Of a DNA stretch of 44,301 nucleotides, positions 1-6,525 are shown piece by piece. The translations under genes were made by a program, and so were the position numbers. The notes beneath the pieces are model-generated. The model was given only the letters and a program-made list of their open reading frames with translations. It was not told the DNA's origin and made no database searches. This DNA is from Bacillota bacterium (lineage in GTDB: Bacteria; Bacillota; SHA-98; Ch115). The stretch is taken from positions 1-44,301 of the forward strand of contig JABLXA010000024.1 in the NCBI GenBank assembly GCA_013178415.1. The letters run 5' to 3'. Each line of letters begins with the position of its first letter. Position 1 is the stretch's first letter.

Positions 1-270
1 GCAAGGCTATCCCGGCCTTATCCCAGGCCTTAGTTTGGTGCAGTGCATCTTCAGCATCCCGGAAAAGCCGGTCTAGTTTCAGGGCCACTACATGCTTAAC
101 CTTCTTGCGGGCTACTAGTTGCAAGGGCCTTTCTCCGCCAGGCCGGGTAGCCAGAGGTTTAGCTGCCGAAACTCCTTCCTCCCGGATAACTTCCGTTTGG
201 GCTGTCAGGGAAACCCCACCTTAGCCTATTCCCCTGTGGAAACCCTTATGTAGCACACGGCTTTCTCTAT
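1..270 (-). pseudogene. Serine site-specific recombinase (resolvase/invertase type), decayed and cut by window edge
   Basis: Reading leftward from 270, the frame gives EKAVCYIRVSTGE, the catalytic serine N-terminus of a large serine recombinase. It then hits TAG (226-228) where CAG is expected, and shifts frame near 211-219. The new frame gives VSLTAQTEVIREEGVSAAKP and later VVALKLDRLFRDAEDALHQ, the classic resolvase core, running off the left edge. About 15-20 residues usually found between AQTE and EEGVSA appear missing. The expected start codon reads ATA (268-270) behind a good AAGGGAG site (279-285), suggesting a lost ATG. Lost start, stop, frameshift and deletion together make this a pseudogene; the family call is secure. 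Confidence 0.8.
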
Positions 271-305
271 GCCGCTATCTCCCTTCTTTGTCCCTCTCAA
301 GCCAT

Positions 306-334
306 ATTGTAAACCTTTCAGCCGTCTATGTCAA
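306..334 (-). promoter_or_regulatory. Sigma-A promoter of the recombinase pseudogene
   Basis: On the minus strand a perfect TTGACA (329-334) is followed after 17 bases by TACAAT (306-311). Transcription would start near 299, about 14 bases before the AAGGGAG ribosome site of the recombinase. The promoter is intact although the gene it serves is not. Confidence 0.75.
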
Positions 335-351
335 CACTTTTTTGTCCATTT

Positions 352-603
352 TTATCCCTCTCTGTCGTATAAAACTGTTCGGTTTTGTACCAAAATAAAG
401 GGCACTATCAAAAAGTGCTCTCCTGTTTCCCGTATACCCGGACCGCCCCCCGGCTTTTTTATGTCTCCGAAACTCCCCAAAACCCTACCCGCTTCAGGGT
501 CAAAGTGACCTTCAATCTCCCGGCCTCCAGTTTTGCTCCTATGGGCCTCTACATCCAGGGAAGGTATAATCGCCTTGTCCCAAAACTCGCATCTACGGGC
601 CTC
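352..603 (-). other. Open frame of about 83 codons without a start codon, possible gene remnant
   Basis: The minus strand is open from 603 to a TAA at 352-354, just upstream of the recombinase promoter. It would encode a protein ending in FLIVPFILVQNRTVLYDREG. No ATG, GTG or plausible TTG lies near its beginning, and TAG (604-606) precedes it. Composition looks protein-like but I do not recognise the family. It may be the tail of a gene whose front is lost, or chance. Confidence 0.2.
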
Positions 604-701
604 CTACGCGCTCCCGGGGCCCCTTTCCTCCTAACGTTCACCCAACTCTTGCCCTACCACAGGCCATAATGTTGAATCTACAGCACCAGTTAATTCCCAG
701 T

Positions 702-956
702 TTATTCACCTTTGAGTTTCATAACCCCGTTACGCCAAGTGCCTACCTCATAACTGTTAATGAAGAACGTTATCCTCACCTCATTCTTAGATACTGGGAA
801 GAACGCTGGCTGAATGTATTCCTCAAACACATAGTTACCTGCTTCCTCATATGCCGCCCTAACCTCTCTATCTGATACCGAGAATCTACCCTGCCCAAGA
901 TGAAAATTCCAAGAGGGCTGACATGTTGTATTAACCCGCGCCTCTAATAAGTCCAT
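702..956 (-). CDS. Small hypothetical protein
   Basis: A minus-strand frame of about 84 residues from ATG at 956, containing FSVSDREVRAAYEEAGNYVF and ending in WRNGVMKLKGE. It lies about 55 bases after the stop of the signal-anchored gene at 1012-1539 and may be its operon partner. The N-terminus is uncertain: a TTG at 974 is in frame, and no good ribosome site is seen for either start. No membrane segment or known motif is visible, and function is unknown. A frameshifted longer gene is possible. Confidence 0.4.
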   Translation of the reverse strand: MDLLEARVNTTCQPSWNFHLGQGRFSVSDREVRAAYEEAGNYVFEEYIQPAFFPVSKNEVRITFFINSYEVGTWRNGVMKLKGE

Positions 957-1011
957 CTTCAGTAGATGGCACAACAGTAAATGACTCTTTGTTTAACTTC
1001 TGTGTTAAAGC

Positions 1012-1539
1012 TCATCCTCCTGTATTAAGACGAGCAGTTAATTCAAGAGCCGTCCAATTCTCATACCCAGGCACTACGGAATCTTGATGAATTGTCAGTG
1101 CAGGGTAATCAGGATAACCAAATTCTCTATAGAGTTTTATGCATGGTTGCCTATTCTCATCTATTGATAACAATATCCGTGGTTTATCCGAAGCATCATA
1201 CATCCGCAACGAGGTCGCCCGCAAATACACCCCCCCTTTGTTTTCTGAATCAACTACATCAATTGCCCCACCTCCTATTGTCACGCCTAGTGCCAATTGC
1301 CTCTTGCCCTCTTTATTGAACACCTCGATCTGCCCACCGGCCTCCCACTCTCGATCCCGTGCGGCACTGCGAAGCACCACCTGTTCCCGCCCGGCCTCAT
1401 CCACCACGACTATGCGCCTGGCCCGTATCTCATCAACGATGCTTTCCGCCGCCTGCAATACCCGCGTCTCACGGGCCACACCGAAGAACAGTGCCACAAA
1501 TAGCAACGGGTAAACTATGTATCTCTCCCACTTAGCCAT
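1012..1539 (-). CDS. Membrane-anchored hypothetical protein
   Basis: A 175-residue protein with one N-terminal hydrophobic segment (about residues 8-22, YPLLFVALFFGVA) that would act as signal anchor. The outside portion is rich in short beta-strand-like units such as VVVDEAGREQVVLRS, QIEVFNKEGKRQLALGV and AIDVVDSENKGGVYLR, suggesting a repeated beta fold. The ATG has an excellent GGGAGGTG site 5-8 bases upstream, so the start is firm. No catalytic motif is visible and function is unknown. It belongs to the integrated element on the left of the window. Confidence 0.7.
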   Translation of the reverse strand: MAKWERYIVYPLLFVALFFGVARETRVLQAAESIVDEIRARRIVVVDEAGREQVVLRSAARDREWEAGGQIEVFNKEGKRQLALGVTIGGGAIDVVDSENKGGVYLRATSLRMYDASDKPRILLSIDENRQPCIKLYREFGYPDYPALTIHQDSVVPGYENWTALELTARLNTGG

Positions 1540-1954
1540 AAGAACACCTCCCTTTTTTGCTGTCAGTATTCGTCACTGCGCTATCCTTTACCTGTAGCGG
1601 CCTGCCCTATTTTTGGAAATACAACCCGTTTGCATGTTCCCCACGGACATGCTAGACGGTCTCCTGCGTATCGTAGGAAGTCCGCTTTTGTCACTCTCGT
1701 CACCCTTGGCTAACCCAGCATGAATCCTCGTGGAGGCTCGCTACCCCCGGTCGCGCATAAAACCCTTCCGGGGTCATTGGAGGTGCGCCGCCGGTCTAGG
1801 ACAGCCACCCCGAATTCTCGATAAGGGGAGTATTCCACATGCACCAGGACGCGTCAAAATGCCCTACAATGGCCGATAAAATCCTTGGATATATATGAAT
1901 CCACCTACCCGCGCATTATCGCCCATCCCAGAGGCCTTTCTGCGCGTTACAGGC
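1540..1954. other. Intergenic stretch, no gene supported
   Basis: About 415 bases between the anchored hypothetical gene and the RHH regulator. I see the ribosome site of the first gene at its left edge, and no open frame with a supported start or clear structured RNA in the rest. Confidence 0.5.
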
Positions 1955-2251
1955 CTATTCGATACGCCCTACTATGAGGGTAAGCCCCCGTCCTGTGGGA
2001 GCCAGCACGCCACCGCACGCAGGATACGGGCATTCATCGGGAGGCATTACATCAGCGACATCGGCCAGGATCTTTCGTCCGCACCGCTTGCAGACATATT
2101 CCAGGGCTTCTCCTGCCTTTCGTCTTGGCATATCGGCCTGCCACAGAAGGGATACCACCAGGGCATTCATAGACGTGCCCGCCTTTTTCGCCAGAGAGGA
2201 TAGCCTGCGAGAGTCATCATCGGTGAGATAAAGCATTACCCGCTTCTTCAT
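1955..2251 (-). CDS. Ribbon-helix-helix / zinc-ribbon DNA-binding protein
   Basis: A 98-residue protein. Residues 1-38 (MKKRVMLYLTDDDSRRLSSL, then AKKAGTSMNALVVSLL) have the strand-helix-helix layout of CopG/Arc-type repressors, as in antitoxins and plasmid copy regulators. Residues 53-80 carry CKRC and CPYPAC pairs that should bind zinc. GGAGG lies 6-10 bases before the ATG. The promoter region holds three copies of a TACTAGTA palindrome (2265-2322), the expected target of such a dimer, so autoregulation is likely. No toxin partner is adjacent in the same direction. RHH identity is fairly sure; the regulatory target is inference. Confidence 0.75.
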   Translation of the reverse strand: MKKRVMLYLTDDDSRRLSSLAKKAGTSMNALVVSLLWQADMPRRKAGEALEYVCKRCGRKILADVADVMPPDECPYPACGGVLAPTGRGLTLIVGRIE

Positions 2252-2263
2252 GGCTGCGCCTCC

Positions 2264-2333
2264 ATACTAGTATTCCGCACTAATAGCAGTAAGATTACTA
2301 GTATTAGCATAGCATACTAGTATAAGAAGTCAA
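2264..2333 (-). promoter_or_regulatory. Promoter with three TACTAGTA operator palindromes
   Basis: On the minus strand TTGACT (2328-2333), a 16-base spacer and TATGCT (2306-2311) form a promoter for the RHH gene. Perfect palindromes TACTAGTA lie at 2315-2322 (between -35 and -10), 2296-2303 (at the expected start of transcription) and 2265-2272 (just before the ribosome site); two extend to ATACTAGTAT. Centres are 19 and 31 bases apart, about two and three helical turns. Binding by the RHH protein is inferred. Confidence 0.6.
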
Positions 2334-2561
2334 TAAAAAAGAGGACTTCCCCCACCATACCCCCCTTAGCGAAATTTGCGACAGCATACACGCTGCCGCC
2401 CGCCCGGTCCCAGGCCTGAAACTCCTGGAGATTTTATGGGCCTATCCCCCTTGAATTTAACGATTTAACCCAAAAAAATAAGACCTTACAGAGGAAAACT
2501 CCGCGCCTGCGGTGACCCCTACCGGTTTATCCTCTGGAAGGACCCAAAAACTTTATCAGCA

Positions 2562-2993
2562 TCACACTAACCGGGTCAGCCGTTTGAGGGCCTCGTCATT
2601 CTGCCAGTTCGCCTCCACGTCCTCCGGGTCAGTCGCGCCCTTGGGAGCCATGTTAACACCATACAGGCCTACAGCTCGCAGGATATGCACAGCCGCAGCC
2701 TGCCTCAATCTGAGGTCCTGCTTCTGCTGCAGGTCCTCTTCCAGGACACTCACCGCCTGCGCCACTAATTGCCGTAATCGTTCGGTCTGTCCGCCCCATA
2801 CTTCCTGCCGCCTGCGGTTTAGTTCCGCCACAAACAGAGCATTCCTGTTGCGCCACTCCGTCACGGTCTGACGGCTCACCCCTACAGCCTCGGCAACCTC
2901 CCTATCACTCTTCCCTTGCAGCAGCAGGTCAATCGCGTTTTCTTGCTCGATGGTCAACTGTCGGCTTTTGCCTATTTTCGCCACTTCCGCCAT
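2562..2993 (-). CDS. Helix-turn-helix protein of a mobile element (terminase-small-subunit-like)
   Basis: A 143-residue protein with a homeodomain-like HTH at about residues 13-50 (QENAIDLLLQGKSDREVAEA then VGVSRQTVTEWR), as in transposase heads and phage terminase small subunits. A helical, Gln/Arg-rich tail follows (VSVLEEDLQQKQDLRLRQAA). GGGAGGGG lies about 8 bases before the ATG. It is the most downstream gene in the tight minus-strand run 2562-5470. The HTH fold is clear; the specific role is not. Confidence 0.65.
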   Translation of the reverse strand: MAEVAKIGKSRQLTIEQENAIDLLLQGKSDREVAEAVGVSRQTVTEWRNRNALFVAELNRRRQEVWGGQTERLRQLVAQAVSVLEEDLQQKQDLRLRQAAAVHILRAVGLYGVNMAPKGATDPEDVEANWQNDEALKRLTRLV

Positions 2994-3010
2994 TCCTTTA
3001 ACCCCTCCCG

Positions 3011-3763
3011 TTAAGAATTATACGCCTCCAATACCTTCTTTATCTGGCCGAATGTCTCCAATACGGCCATCAGGGCTTCATTCTTCGCCCTGAGCCCTTC
3101 TAACTTCAACCTGTTGTAGGTGTCCCAGTGCATCCACTTTGGCTTATCAGGGAAGGGATACATCAGCTCTGCCCTCCCGCCTAACCGCTCCTGTATCTTC
3201 TGCGCCTTGCGCATTAGCCTATGGGCTCGGTCCTCCCGCTGACTTTCGTAAGCTAAATCATAACAATGCCGGCATAGGAAATACTTGCCCCCTAGATACA
3301 GCTTCCCTACCCGCCGACCACACCTTGTATTAGGACACACAAACCAGGGCCTCCGGCCTCCGTAATTGCATTCAGTCCAGGTGATAGGCACGATATAGCG
3401 CACCTTCTCTGCATCCTCCGTCCCAGGCCTTATGGTGTAGGATAGCTCTATCGCATCAGGGAGGACAGTAACCCCGATACTCGCCTTTTCTCTCCCGTCA
3501 TCCCGCTTCCACGCCCACCCAAACCATTGTTCAGGCCGGAGAAGGCCTTCTCTGTACCAGCGATTCACGTCAAGGCTCCGGCATCCCTCTACAGTATCCT
3601 TCTTACTCAGCCTATACCAGTTCCCTGATCCACGGCCACCCACTGCAGCCGAACACCTCCCAGATTTCCCCGAAATCATTAGGCAACCTTGCCCGTTTTG
3701 TTGCTCCTTTGTAGCTTTAATCCCTTGGCGCACTTGGAATTCACCATTGCAACCGAATCGCAA
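3011..3763 (-). CDS. Zinc-ribbon hypothetical protein of integrated elements
   Basis: A protein of up to 250 residues. A more likely start is the ATG at 3679 (residue 29), just before the block GGRGSGNWYR; the sequence before it is low in structure. Conserved-looking parts are RPWFVCPNTRCGRR, YFLCRHCYDLAYESQRED and PFPDKPKWMHWDTYNRL, with a CPNTRC...CRHC zinc ribbon near residues 143-166. I recognise this as a widespread uncharacterised family in proteobacterial and Firmicute mobile elements, but know no activity for it. It sits 12 bases after the next gene upstream and 17 before the HTH gene, consistent with one transcript. Confidence 0.65.
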   Translation of the reverse strand: MRFGCNGEFQVRQGIKATKEQQNGQGCLMISGKSGRCSAAVGGRGSGNWYRLSKKDTVEGCRSLDVNRWYREGLLRPEQWFGWAWKRDDGREKASIGVTVLPDAIELSYTIRPGTEDAEKVRYIVPITWTECNYGGRRPWFVCPNTRCGRRVGKLYLGGKYFLCRHCYDLAYESQREDRAHRLMRKAQKIQERLGGRAELMYPFPDKPKWMHWDTYNRLKLEGLRAKNEALMAVLETFGQIKKVLEAYNS

Positions 3764-3774
3764 TATGTGTATAC

Positions 3775-4008
3775 CTATCCTAGCTCCTCCACGATCTCCG
3801 CGAATATCTTCCGGGCCTTCTCCCGGTCCTCACTTTCGCCCAGGGCCTCCACGTCCAGGGTCACGGTCTTGCCTGGGTGAGTGCTGCCTTCTTTGTCTGT
3901 CCACTCTGGCCGGGATATTTGCAGCTTCCCGGCCTTTGGATACCACCTGAGACTATTCTTCTCGCTCTTCGCCTCGATAGGATTTTCACTCTCCCAATAC
4001 TTGGCCAT
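3775..4008 (-). CDS. Small hypothetical protein, 77 residues
   Basis: The ATG at 4008 has a perfect AGGAGGT six bases upstream, which decides this start over the longer frame beginning at 4122. The product starts MAKYWESENPIEAKSEKNSL and ends in a helical REKARKIFAEIVEELG. The middle, YPKAGKLQISRPEWTDKEG, looks like a small beta domain. It overlaps the end of the upstream zinc-ribbon gene by 23 bases. The family is not recognised; element accessory gene. Confidence 0.6.
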   Translation of the reverse strand: MAKYWESENPIEAKSEKNSLRWYPKAGKLQISRPEWTDKEGSTHPGKTVTLDVEALGESEDREKARKIFAEIVEELG

Positions 4009-4171
4009 ACTCGTTACCTCCTGCCGCTTTTTTCTGAAGGCCTTCATCAGCCGTAACCCACCGCCGGCACCCTGTGCACCATGCCCGCGCACCTGATAGT
4101 GCCCATACCACAAGTCGTCCACATTCGCCGCACCGAAAGGGCACCAGCTTAAATTCAGTCTTGCGCTTCAT
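3986..4171 (-). CDS. Small zinc-ribbon protein, 61 residues
   Basis: ATG at 4171 follows AGGAGG at nine bases' spacing; a longer start at 4192 lacks such a site. The short basic head MKRKTEFKLVPFR leads into CGEC and CTGC pairs about 16 residues apart, a compact treble-clef or zinc-ribbon. Its front overlaps the end of the RHH gene at 4155-4535 by 17 bases and its end overlaps the next gene by 23, as in compact phage or plasmid operons. Likely nucleic acid binding by analogy. Confidence 0.55.
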   Translation of the reverse strand: MKRKTEFKLVPFRCGECGRLVVWALSGARAWCTGCRRWVTADEGLQKKAAGGNEYGQVLGE

Positions 4172-4535
4172 CGGCTTCTTCCTCCTCCCCAAATATTTGG
4201 GTAAAGTAGTTCCATAATGCCTGCCTCACGATCTCGCTTACCGTTATGCCCCGCTCCTTTGATAACGCCGCTAAAGTATCGCGATACCCGCGCGGAAGGC
4301 GCACATAAATCCCTACAGAGTCATCATCCGGCTTGAATAGCCTACGGTATGCCGCGTCCAGGCTAATTCTCCTGCTATCTAACAATTCCACGAGCCTTAT
4401 CGCTTCAGGGTTCCCTTTCTTCAATTCATCCCCGATCCGCATCATCTTGCGATATGTCTCCCTTGATATCAGAGAGGACATCTGCGCCCCCACCCGTGCA
4501 GCAGTCTCACGCTCATGCCGTGCCTTGCTCGTCAT
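4155..4535 (-). CDS. C-terminal ribbon-helix-helix DNA-binding protein
   Basis: Start chosen at ATG 4535, preceded by GAGGAGGG; the frame extends further upstream but overlaps the docking-domain gene there. The 126-residue product has a helical N-terminus (TYRKMMRIGDELKKGNPEAI) and a C-terminal RHH unit with strand VGIYVRLPRGYRDTLAALSK and helix GITVSEIVRQALWNYF, then an acidic tail. This layout is common in plasmid partition accessory proteins and antitoxins. It lies 41 bases after the TubC-like gene in the same direction. Confidence 0.6.
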   Translation of the reverse strand: MTSKARHERETAARVGAQMSSLISRETYRKMMRIGDELKKGNPEAIRLVELLDSRRISLDAAYRRLFKPDDDSVGIYVRLPRGYRDTLAALSKERGITVSEIVRQALWNYFTQIFGEEEEADEAQD

Positions 4536-4576
4536 GGTTCCCTCCTCTCCTCGGGATCTGCTTCCACCAGCCAGGG

Positions 4577-4846
4577 TCATGAATCCATCGGCCTGTTTTC
4601 GGGTCCCGCCGGGTAGTCCAGCGGGTTCTCGCCATTGACAATTAGGACAGGGCAATTGCCCACGAATTGCACTTCTTCTATTTGGGATTGAAGCAGGGTA
4701 ACGATCTCCGACTTGTGCTGGATAAGCTCTGGCTTTAATCCATTTATCTCCACTCCAGGCGGAACCTCTATGTGGAGCTTGTCGCCATTGAGGGATATGT
4801 TCACGCCAAGGCTCCAAAGTTCCTCGAGCAATTCCCTGGCAGTCAT
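4577..4846 (-). CDS. TubC N-terminal docking-domain-like protein
   Basis: An 89-residue protein whose first 53 residues (MTARELLEELWSLGVNISLN through LKPELIQHKSEIVTLLQ) follow the pattern of the TubC_N docking domain: helix, LxxxGVxLxxxGDKLxxxxP, helix ending in KxEIxxLL. That domain is known from hybrid NRPS/PKS enzymes and also occurs alone beside primases and Rep proteins in mobile elements, which fits here. Its ATG overlaps the TGA of the upstream AAA/Rep gene as ATGA, implying coupled translation. The C-terminal 36 residues are unrecognised. Confidence 0.6.
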   Translation of the reverse strand: MTARELLEELWSLGVNISLNGDKLHIEVPPGVEINGLKPELIQHKSEIVTLLQSQIEEVQFVGNCPVLIVNGENPLDYPAGPENRPMDS

Positions 4847-5470
4847 ATCTCGAACACCTGCCCCCTCATGGGTGGGAAATTCTCAACCTCTTTACTAACA
4901 GTGCTAATACTGCTAACACTTTTTGAAAATCCTTGATCCACGTGGGGTTGAGAGCTCAAAAGTGTTAGCGGAGGGTCACTAACACTTCGCTTCATCGCTA
5001 ACACTTCTGGAGTGTTAGCGGTGTTAGCAGTGTTAGCAGTGTTAGCGGTATAAGCACCATTAGTGGTGTGAGTGGATATGGTATACTTACCGTATCCCGC
5101 CTTCCTGATTACACCTTCTTGGGCTAACTTGGTAAGGAGGAATCGGATGTTCGCTTCTTTTTTCCCTAGAAAATAGGCAATATCCTTAGGCTTTAACGCG
5201 TCCCCGGCCTGCCTTAAGACCTCGATGATTTCCTGTCGTTCGCGGCTTATCCGGTATTCTTCAGCGTCTCCGAGTAAGCACCATCCCCCAACATGGGAGT
5301 CCCGTTCTAATGCAAGTTCTTTCTCCTCGATGTCGCGTCCCGTGATAAAAAGGATACCGTCAACACGGGCACGGTCACGCTTTAGTATCCAGATACCATC
5401 AGCCGCACCCGCTAATCCTGTAGTCCCGCTCAACAGGTCAAGAGGATCGTCCTCGGGGGCTTTTTTAATC
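4843..5470 (-). pseudogene. C-terminal half of a RepA/AAA-type ATPase, front lost
   Basis: The frame from about 5466 to 4843 encodes the second half of a RecA-like helicase/regulatory ATPase, with DGIWILKRDRARVDGILFIT, TGRDIEEKELALERD and a winged-helix-like EVLRQAGDALKPKDIAYFLG. Such proteins pair with primases in integrated plasmids. The Walker A half is absent. The open frame continues rightward to 5565, but those residues (about the first 33) are the antisense of the integrase fragment, so the junction lies near 5470. Near the C-terminus are four Ala-Asn-Thr repeats encoded by 9-base tandem repeats. It overlaps the docking gene by ATGA. Confidence 0.6.
4912..5047 (-). repeat. Iteron-like GTGTTAGC 9-mer array
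   Basis: Plus-strand GTGTTAGC occurs at 4962-4969 and four times in tandem, nine bases apart, at 5012-5019, 5021-5028, 5030-5037 and 5039-5046. The inverted form GCTAACAC is at 4912-4919 and 4997-5004, with a partial inverted copy at 4979-4986. The array lies inside the 3' part of the Rep/AAA gene and, in frame, codes Ala-Asn-Thr repeats. The mixture of direct, spaced and inverted copies beyond the coding repeats suggests protein-binding iterons of a replication or partition site; that role is inferred. Confidence 0.5.
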
Positions 5471-5473
5471 GGC

Positions 5474-5821
5474 GAAATATGGGAAGATAACAACTTGGTG
5501 TTCTGCACAGAGATAGGGACACCTATAAACCCGCCTAATCTCCATAGAAGATCCTTCAGGCCCATCCTTCAAAGAGCCGGGGTACGGGAAATAAGAATTC
5601 ACGATCTACGACATACCTGCGCTACCCTATTACTTCTTGAAGGGACTAATCCCCGAGTCGTGCAGGAGCAATTAGGACATAGCAATATTGCAACCACCTT
5701 GGGGCTGTACAGCCATGTGTTGCCTTCGATGAAGAAGCAAGTGGCCAGCACTATGGATGCTCTTTTTGGCTCTGGGAAAGGAGAGAAGAAAACGTGGGAG
5801 TCCCCGTCTGCCAAGGTTTAG
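5474..5821 (+). pseudogene. Tyrosine recombinase (integrase), C-terminal fragment
   Basis: The plus frame encodes LVFCTEIGTPINPPNLHRRS, then HDLRHTCATLLLLEG, GHSNIATTLGLYSHV and a basic tail ending at 5821. HxxR, the GH(S) box and the Tyr nucleophile (in GLYSHV) are present. The N-terminal SAM-like domain and the first catalytic Arg are missing. It is joined near 5470 to a Rep/AAA gene on the other strand. It reads toward the tRNA-Phe remnant 120 bases downstream, the usual place for an integrase of a tRNA-targeting element. Confidence 0.8.
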
Positions 5822-5938
5822 AGGGGACCATTTTTGACAGTTAAATTGACAGCTATGAGAGTAAAAAAAGGCGTATTGGGTAGAAATGGTAGACTCTCAA
5901 ACCCTTGCGGTACAACGGGATGGACATGGATGGACAAA

Positions 5939-5993
5939 GCAGATAGGACTGAAAATCCGCGTGTCCCCAGTTCGATTCTGGGTCTCGGCACCA
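5939..5993 (+). other. tRNA-Phe 3' remnant, right attachment site of the element
   Basis: The run contains GGACTGAAAATCC (anticodon loop CTGAAAA, anticodon GAA), the variable loop GTGTC, the T arm CCCAG-TTCGATT-CTGGG, and TCTCGGC-A-CCA. No GCCGAGA 5' acceptor strand or D arm precedes it, and the outer two pairs of the anticodon stem do not form. It is therefore the 3' half of tRNA-Phe(GAA), cut near the anticodon stem where tyrosine recombinases commonly cross over. The intact tRNA should lie at the left end of the element, outside the window. Confidence 0.75.
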
Positions 5994-6086
5994 TATTTTT
6001 GTACGAAGAGATTTGCCCAGCTACACCGTCCGCTGTGCCGTTTCGCGGGCGGAAGCGCTCTGGGCCCCTCATCAGGAGGGACCGGC

Positions 6087-6515
6087 ATGAAAGAACCTAC
6101 CGTAATGCGCGGCAAGATTATGCCGAAAGCGAAAGACAGCAAATTGCGCATATCGCTTCAGGAGCCGGAGACTCCCACCCTGGCAAGCATCTCCCGGGAG
6201 GAAGCCCTGGCCAGGTTCCTCCTAATGAAGAAGGCACAGGGGGTCAGGGAGCGCACCATAAATGACTACCGAAGAGTCGTGACGCTTTTCTTCAGAAGGT
6301 TTCCAGACGCCTTCAAAAGCGAAGAAGACCTCTCAAATTCCGTATATCAGCATATGGCTCAGAAAATCGGGCCGAACACCTATAACCTGAGACTGATTTA
6401 TTTGAAGGTTTTCTTTAATTGGTACATAGAAGAGAAGATTCTGCAGAAAAACCCGCTTGCTGGCTTCAAGAGGAAGCCACCCAAATCCAGGATAGTTGAG
6501 ATTAAGCCGGTGGCC
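6087..6515 (+). pseudogene. Tyrosine recombinase, N-terminal SAM-like domain only
   Basis: ATG at 6087 with AGGAGGG six bases upstream. The product has the core-binding region of phage integrases: ISREEALARFLLMKKAQGVR, ERTINDYRRVVTLFFRRFPD and YNLRLIYLKVFFNWYIEEK, followed by LQKNPLAGFKRKPPKSRIVE. The catalytic domain that should follow is absent: homology stops near 6510-6526, where a truncated gene on the opposite strand begins. It starts 94 bases right of the tRNA remnant, so it belongs to a second element or the neighbouring island and is a different protein from the fragment at 5474. Confidence 0.75.
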
Positions 6516-6525
6516 CTCCGCTTGA

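Noticed and set aside
269..669. Plus-strand open frames near the left end
   Set aside because: No ribosome sites and odd composition; they lie over the promoter and leader of the minus-strand recombinase.
5010..5050. Short tandem repeats that could suggest a CRISPR array
   Set aside because: Unit is only nine bases without spacers, and it is in frame with Ala-Asn-Thr codons.
5225..5470. Reading the integrase frame back to 5225 as one long protein
   Set aside because: Residues before about 5470 are Ser/Arg-rich antisense of the Rep/AAA gene and do not resemble an integrase.
5881..5993. A complete tRNA with a long variable region (Leu- or Ser-like) from 5881 to 5993
   Set aside because: No 5' acceptor strand complementary to TCTCGGC and no D arm. 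The anticodon loop CTGAAAA and variable loop GTGTC are those of tRNA-Phe, so only the 3' half is present.
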